This document shows, in pieces, positions 12,701 through 21,700 of a stretch of 64,000 nucleotides of DNA. The stretch spans positions 62,001 to 126,000 of the forward strand of contig JAVYIG010005374.1 of the NCBI GenBank assembly GCA_035222895.1, written 5' to 3'. The notes beneath the pieces were generated by a model. The model had not been told where the DNA came from. It did no database searches and saw only the letters and a program-made list of their open reading frames with translations. Origin of the DNA: Strongylocentrotus droebachiensis (lineage: Eukaryota; Echinodermata; Echinoidea; Camarodonta; Strongylocentrotidae). The stretch's first letter is position 1; every line of letters begins with the position of its first letter. A program made the translations under genes and the position numbers.

Positions 12701-15700
12701 TTACATGGAATAATTAAATGATCTTTAGTGTATCTCCGTTTTCATAAAAAGAAAAACGAAATTATGAATGGTGAAATATCAAAATAATCCAGAGATTGTC
12801 TATTTTCTTCTCACACAGCGACCGTACCATTTACCGGTACTTCAGCATCTAACCCTCAAACAGAATCGATGTCTACATCATCATTATCCTCAACCCCCTC
12901 ACCAACAGAACCTGGTAAAAGATTATTGATCAATTTTGATATATACAATTAATTCAATTTGGTATAAAATTGATGATGATGATGATGATGATGATGATAA
13001 TAATGATAATGATGATGATATTAATACTAATATTAATACTAATGATAACGATGGTAATAATAATAATGATGATCATGTTACTACTACTATTATATTTTTA
13101 ATACTACTTCTACTACTATTACTTATGCTACTACTAATACTAATGATGATATTAAAATAATGATAAATAAGACATGATAATGATAATAACTAGATTTGTA
13201 ATACTTGTTTGGAACAAGTATAGGTGGGCTGGTCCAACTAAAATTTTAGACAAAATGAAGGGTACATTTGAGAAAGCTAATTGTCTCAGCTACATCATAC
13301 ACAAAGTTCAGCGTAAACGAAGCTTAAAACGACGGAGATATTGCTCGCGAAAGACGGGAATGTAGAATCCAGTTTTGAGAAAAAGCCATGTCCCATAGAG
13401 AATACACGCACAAAGTGAAAAATTGACATGCCTCCTTTAATCGCAAAAATACGCCATGATGCCTGTGTCAAAATGAAAAATTGTGGAAGTTACATTTGTA
13501 GAACATTGTCTCAGCTAGAATATCTCGAAATTTGGAAGAAAATCGATCAATATTTTTTAGAGATACAATCAATTTTCCATAAATATGCTGATGTCATAAT
13601 ATGCAAACTAAAATTTTGAGTTCGGAGGCCATTATGATGACGTCAAGAGTTAATTGAGGGTCAAATGAGACATTAAATCATATCTCCAATTCATACTCTA
13701 TTTAAATATTTCAAAAAAATTGGGGTCACCTTGCATCCTAAAGAGCTACAATGGATTTTGCATAGGCATGTTTTTGCCCATATATGCTATGTATTACAAG
13801 AGCTCACGCGCACGGAAATTTATGTTTAACGGTCGATCATTCCGTCATTAATAGTCATAAAGAGATAAACATGGTATCAATTTTTTTGTAAAAATATGTG
13901 GAATATTATGAAAGAAAAAAAATGGCGATTCTATGTTGTGCAATAGTTTTACGCGCGAAAACGCGCACGCATGCGCGTGTGCGCGATTTTTTATAAAATG
14001 CTTAGAATCGCCTAAAACGTATGCAAAATGATTTTGAGACGATTTTGAGCATTTCAAAAATTTGCGCGCGCACGCGCGCGTTATTTTACCTGAATTTGAC
14101 CGGACGGATATTGACCTTGATCATGATAAATATGAATGAGAAATAGCTTTTGGTTATGAAGATATGATCATGAGTTGATTTTCGTAAAATTTTACAAAAT
14201 GGCGCCTAGATGACGTCATCAGTCAAGGTCAAGGTTGAAAAAATGTCTGTGCCTTGAACATATGCCTATATATAAATGTGCTAAATTTCAAGGCATTTGA
14301 TTGAGCCATTTCCAAGTTATCTTGCCAACAAAAAAGTGGTTAGAAATAAGAAAAATATTTAATAACTAGACATGTAATACTTGTTTGGAACAAGTATAGG
14401 TGGGCTGGTCAACTAACATTTGAAAACAAAATAGAGCAAAATAAAGCGAGATACTGCTTAAAGATTCTTAAAAAACACTATCATGTAGATTCATTACGTG
14501 AACGAAATTCACCTTCTATAGTCATAACACGCAAATTATGAAATTTCTGACATGAGGCCTTTAATCAAAATTTTCACTCTGATGACGTCATCAAAGTGAA
14601 AAATGGTTATCATTAAACTTGTAGAGAATCATCTTAGCTACAACATAACGAAATTTTGAAGAAAATCGATCAATATATACAGAGATACCGCCCAGGCACC
14701 GAGCGTATTTTGGGCGGCGAGTGAAAAGTGAGCAGGCGCCGCCCAAATTTTAACTCCGCGCTAAAACTTCAGCGGCGACCGAGCGATGCCCTAAAAACGA
14801 GCGGTGCCTGGGCGGCCGCCGCTCGGTGGCCGGGCAGCCGCCGGGCAGAATTGGTTAAAAACTCGCAGCTCGGCCGCCGAGCAGTCTACTTTTGGCTAAT
14901 GTGACCATAGTATAAGCAACCATGTGACTGACGGCTATAAGTCCTCTACGATGGACGCGGTAATGGGAATTGATACCTTACCACAGGACATGAGCGCATT
15001 AACTTCGATTCGAACCTGGGACCTCTGGTATTCGAGACAACCGCTCTACCACGGAGCCATCGTTCCTTAAGCTTTTGAACCCTATTTTTGTATAATTGTG
15101 TAAACAAAGTAACAGTACCTGGTAAAAGATTATTGATCAATCCTGATATATACAATTAATTTAATGTGGTATAAAATTGATGATGATATATGATAATACT
15201 GATAATGTTGATAATATTAATAATAATATTAATACTAATGATAATGATGGTAATAATAATAATGATGATCATGTTACTACTATTATACTTTTAATAAGCT
15301 TTTGAACCCTATTTTTGGATAATTGTGTAAATAAAGTAAGATATTAAAAAAAAATCAATATTTTAGTTCAACTTCAAGTTCAAGTTCAAGTTCAAGTTCG
15401 AGCTTTATTTCCATTTTACAAAGTAAATTACAAAAATCATTTTACAAAGTATACAAAAGTAATTACACAAGTACAAGTGTACATGTTTTTTTTTTCTTTG
15501 CTAAACAACAACAAAATATTGATATTATTCTTAATCAAGTTACAAGGAATTATAGGGTAATCTTTAGTGTATCTCCGTTTTCATGAAAAGAAATGCGAAA
15601 TTATGAATGCTGAAACATCATATTAATCCAGAGATTGTCTTTGTTCTTCTCACACAGTGACCGTACCACTTACCGGTACTTCAGCTTCTAACCCTCAAAC

Positions 15701-18700
15701 ATAATCGATTTCTACATCATCGTTATCCCCAAACCCCTCACCAACAGTACCTGATAAAAGATTATTGATCAATCCTGATATATACAATTAATTTAATGTG
15801 GTATAAAATTGATGATGATGATAATAATGATAATAAAGATAATGTTGATGATATCAATAATAATATTAATACTAATGATAATGATGGTAATAATAATAAT
15901 GATGATCATGTTACTACTATTATACTTTTAATAAGCTTTTGAACCCTATTTTTGTATAATTGTGTAAATAAAGTAAGATTTTAAAAAAATAATTCAATAT
16001 TTTAGTTCAACTTCAAGTTCAAGTTCGAGCTTTATTTCCATTTTACAAAGTAAATTACAAAAATCATTTTACCAAGTATACAAAAGTAATTATACAAGTA
16101 TACATGTTTGTTTTTCCTTTGCTAAACAACAACAAAATTTTAAATTATTCTTAATCAAGTTACAAGGAATTATAGGATAATTTTTAGTGGATCTCCGTTT
16201 TCATGAAAAGAAATACGACATTATGAATGGTGAAATATCATATTAATTCAGAAATTATCTTTGTTCTTCTCACACAGTGACCGTACCATTTACTGGTACT
16301 CCAGCTTCTAACCATCCAACGGCATCGATGTCTTTACCATCATCAACCCCCTCACTGACAAAATCTGGTAAAAGATTATTGATCAATCCTGATATATACA
16401 ATTCATTCATTTGGTATAATGATGATGATGATGATGATGATAATGATGTTTATGATAACAACAGTAAGAATAATGATATTCAATATACACAAACCTTTGT
16501 GAAGTGCTTTTCACATTTTGACTTTCAGCTAGAGATTCATCTGTAGGTCTACTATTTTGACGCTCCTTAACAATCACGATACGCGATCATTCTTTATAAT
16601 CATCTTTTCCTATTTATTTTTAGTCATTTCCCCTCCACTAATTCAGACATACATGTAATTATGTTGAAAAATAACAGCAAATGAACAAAGTGTAACGTTT
16701 CAAAGTTTAAGTTCAAAGTTATTTTTCTCTTAAATGCAATTCATTTATTTTCCATCTGTGGCATCGACCAGCCTGGTCAGCAAGAATGTCCCTGACATAA
16801 TTTACTGCTTAAAGATAAACTCCAGTTCTGGTAAAAAAAAAAAAAATTAATTCTCACAGAATCAAACGAAACTTACACTGAATGTTCAAGATTACAAATA
16901 AATGACATGTGTCGAACAATTTTGGAAGAAAATGTATACTGGCAGAGTAATGAGCATAGAAAGACAAGGAAATCAAGGTAGTACTAGCCCCGACACCATG
17001 TGTGTTGTCCCATATTTTTCTGTGTACAGTGCTTGCTACTTTACCAAGACTCGGTCAAATTTATTATGATTTTGATGACTCTAGAACCTTGCAGTGCACA
17101 CCAATACTTACATGCTACATGATCAACTGTTTCTGATCCTTTCCACACCTTTTTTTTTCACAATGCAATCGCATTACCAGTACTAAAGTTTATCTTTAAC
17201 ATTCATAATCTTTCAGCGATAGTATGTACAGTGCCAATGGATGTAGCTAATTACACGACCTGTAATGGGAGCGTCTTTCTTCTGACATATTGTGACTTCA
17301 AATGCCCAAATACCGGTAACGATAGTGTTCTTCAGGTCATGTGTAATGCTACGGGATCATGGAGTCCAGTACTTCTTACATGTAAAAGTAAGAATTTCAA
17401 GTTCAAAGTTATCTCTTTTATTCCATTCTTTTATTTTCCACTTGTGGGATGGAACGCTCTGGATATCAATGTCGTTCATATGGGGTCCCCGTTGTTTTTG
17501 CAATTCAAATACATGTATATATAACACATTAAGGAAATAACCTATACAACAGCTTTGGCAACTCTCGTGGAAATAAATACAATGCGGAATGAAACGTCCG
17601 AATCAAGGGACTAATATGTACTTGACGATTAATGCCTTATGGTTTTAATTGATGGTTTGGAGCCTGGGACCTCTTTGTTACGGGATTCCTTCTTCGTAAG
17701 ATTACCCCGTACTCATCGATACAGTTCTCTCACTCTTTTAAATAACATAATACTGTTAAATGAAATTAAGAAGAAGATTATTTTTTTAATGCAGAATGAA
17801 AATGATATGGGCATAATAATTCCTTCAATACCCGATGTAAATCGTTTTTTTGTTATTGACAGTAGTTTTCAAAAATAAACGAATAGCAATTAAATTTGAT
17901 TTGGGCGCAAGTTATATGGCTGGGATATGACTCATCAATATGAATTTACCCTACATAATTGTGAAGTAGGGGTATGTCTATTGTGAAATTGAATATTGGA
18001 ATTACATTTATCCCAAATTTTGAACAGATTTAGGCTTAATTGCCACGACCATGAAAATGAACGCACGAAGAAAAAAAGACGCGAAACTTTGCCCTTGGAC
18101 AATCGAGATGTTGTAACAGTCCAAGAAACGGTAAGATATTCATTGTACAACAAAGCCTCCTTAGTTGCAATTATCTAAGAAGTTCATGTCCGGGACATCC
18201 CAGTAGACCGACAACCCACGAGATCGACATCACACGAAATCGATAATTTCAGTTATAAAGTGAATTCTCCACAAAGTTGTCTGTTTCGTGCATTGTCTGT
18301 TTCGTTCATAATTCAACAAATACGGTGTAATTAAATTGTACACGTCTTTTCTCTTTCTTTTCCCTTCCAACACGTGAACTGTAACAGTTTGAATCGGCAA
18401 TAATCGGGATCCTTACAACATATTTTGTTAACGCGACAACCATCAATGCTCAGAGGTTGTCAAACGGCCAGATTCAAATGAACTTACTCATAGGCGTTAT
18501 GTACACGTCAGATGTAACTGTTGAAAGTTTGATAGAACAGATCAAAAACGCTCTTCTACTTCTAGCAGTGGATGAATTCAGCGTTGTTTCAGTTGATGTA
18601 ACAGGTAGGGAGCATAATGCCTAGGTCACATTTGTCGCGGCTGCCGTGCGGTTTTAAATATCTACGGCCAATAGCAATTATATGGCCGCCGCAGCATTCC

Positions 18701-21700
18701 CACGGTCACATTATGGTAGCGGTCACATAATGTTAGGGTAGCCGCACGGCGTTTTTTGAATTTGTGGAGGTAGAAAATCTGCGGCTGCCGTACGGCCTTT
18801 AAAGTGATGACGCACGGTCGTCTTAGGGCGTACCTGCGGCGGCCGTAGCTTTTTGACAAATACCAAGGCAGACGCAAGGTGCCCGAAAGGCGGCCGAAGA
18901 GGCATCATACGTCGATCGTGCGGCCAGACTGATGCTACCGCTTCACGCCTGGAGTATATAAAACGCAATGCCACCGTACGCCCGACGTACGATCGCCGTG
19001 GAACCGCTTTACGGCATGGCTACAGGGTGTCTAATCACTTCGGCGAACCGACATGTCGAAATTAAAACAATTATAGCTCCCCGTTATAATCAAAAGGTGA
19101 CCCGTGCGGCCTATAAAGATAGGAATATGCCCTAGGGTGACCCTAGTCTGCAAGCACAAACCCTAGTCAGTCGTAAAAGAGAGTCTGCACTATAAGACTA
19201 CCATAGGTCATTTACTGTGGCTGCTCCTGACACAACCATGTTGTTGTTGTTGTTGTTTCAGTCTTAAGGGCGTGTTTCATTCAATTATGAATATTTACGC
19301 TGGGCTAGGCTTCTCTCAAGGAACAATGATTTTTTGATGTCAAATTAGTGTCAAATTAGGGTCTGTGCTTGCAGACAAGGGTGACCCTGTGGCCACCGCA
19401 GATTCTTTGCGGCCGCCGCAAGTATGTCTAGATTTCATGGGCGTACGGCCGCCGTATCCTAGCCGTAGAGCAAATGTGACCTATAGGCATAAGCCTACAT
19501 TATTCTGTGTATAATACTCTTGATGTACTTTCTAGCAACACTTTGCCTTTCATTTTTCCTGTGAGAATGCTGCATGCTCTTTCCTGTTTGGACGAATTAT
19601 TACCATTAATAATTCTGGTTATCCTACCAATATAGAGTGAGAACTACATTAAAAAATTCAGACCCAGGTACAAATAAAGATATCAAGTTAATTAACCTAT
19701 ATTTATATTCATATAATTCCTTTTTTACTTTTCATTTAATACAACAAATGATAATGCCGTGAACAGCAAGATATTTACAAAGAGGACAATTTGAGGAGAA
19801 GCCCCAAATCTTTTTTTTCAGAATATCGGTACACCAATTAATTATTTAAGAAATTAAAAAAGAATTATAGAAAATAGGCAAGAAGAAAAGGAATTAGCGG
19901 GGGAAAGGGGCACTTTAACACTTCATTAAAAAAAAATAGGACAAATTCCACAGTTAAGGACGGCGAGGCGAATACTTCTTTCTCAAACTCAGACATTTTT
20001 TAAAATAATTTGGTCTTAAGGAATCGAAGAGACAGGATTTCTAACAAATGTGTATAGATGTAAATGCTCGGCAAGGGAGGGGGGATTTGTTGAGCTTTGG
20101 AATGGAGGAGGAGGGGGATATGTAAGTTTGTATGTGTGTCTGAGTATGTGAGCGTGTGTGGTGTATCTGTCTGTGCGTAAAATTGATTTATAATATTTAT
20201 TCAGTATAATTAATTTGAAAACATTATGTACTGTGTATTAAACTATCTTATGTATTTTTTGAGGGATGTACAATTTTCTTAATATTCTGATATGTTATGT
20301 AAATCAATGAAGCTGTATGTTTTTTTATTTGTATATATTTTGTACTGAATGAATACAATAAAAACAAATGCTAAAAAAAAAAGTGTATGTACGTCGTAAA
20401 CCGCAACACTTGATTTTGATTTCGTTTCCACACGATTCATTCAAACTGAATATCACATTAATCAATCAAAACGCACTGATATGTCAGTACTTTCACAGTT
20501 ATTATATGCGGTATATATAGGCCTACCATACATATAACACATAATTATAAACATGTCAATTCCTCACAGATCTGGACGCACTTTGTTCCCCCACGCCCTG
20601 CAAGAACAACGGCGAGTGCCAGGTTGACTATAACACCTTTGATTTCACTTGCGTGTAAGTCTTTTTATTTATGTGTTTCTCTAATATGATTACATTCAGA
20701 CCCAGGAAAAACATAGCGTTATCGGGAAGTATTTAAAAAAGGAACATTTAGTAAACTTCCATTGCCACGAGGGCCTAATAACAAAGACTTTGTAGTGCAG
20801 TGCATAATTACGCTTCTGGTCTTGATCGGTTACATGACAGCCTCTGTATCACCTATAAGGAGTAATTTTATACAGTAAAACTTTTTGGGTAAACGTACCT
20901 ATTTAGACAAAGAAGGTGGCACATAAAGAATGAACGTCCAAGGAACGTTTCGTGTTCCTCGGATATAACGACGTCATCTTTCTCATATTGATTTTCCTCA
21001 ATTTTAACCCACATTGCGACAGAAATAATTAACATGTCGCCGTCACTAGTATTTCAATATCCAATTCTGCCATGATTGTATTAAGGAATAATTATATTTT
21101 GTCCAAAATAATGACAACAATTATTCATATTTTGGACATCCAATCAATATTGAGAGTAAAAGACAAATTAAATAAAGGCATGTTTGAGGTCAGAAATGTT
21201 TCGGGGGATTGTCATATTCATTAATGTCATAAATACTTTATCAAATGGAATATGTATAAACAAAACTAGATTAATCTGCAATCAAGTAAGAATGGTTAAT
21301 AAATATATATATTTTTTAAATGGAGTTTTCAAAGGGAATCGACAATGTAATAGACATACTTTATACTTAATTTAAATGGCCATATTATAAAAACGCATTG
21401 ATATAGTTGTTTTAAATCTGTTATGTCGATTGTGAGTGCGATCAAATTTGCTTGTATTTTGTTAATCATTTAACCATACAAATTACAAGCTGATTGTTTT
21501 AACAGTATCTAAGAATTCTTCCTTCTATATTACATTAGAGTGCTTTCAAATTGCGTTTATGCTACTGTGTAAATATAGTTTGAATGCTTTGCCAAACGTG
21601 ACAAAATGACTAGAAGAAAATAGATATTACTTTAAAATTTGAAACCATGTGGTGTAGAACTTAATCGTGCGAATGATCTTCCTTTTCAGCTGCGCCAGTG

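Noticed and set aside
17639-17878. 79-codon plus-strand ORF
   Set aside because: Covers a degenerate tRNA-SINE-like stretch in a gene A intron; not conserved as an open frame in gene B.
18662-19065. Arg-rich ORFs on both strands, and a possible CpG island
   Set aside because: They lie entirely in the inserted GC-rich TIR element, which is absent from gene B.
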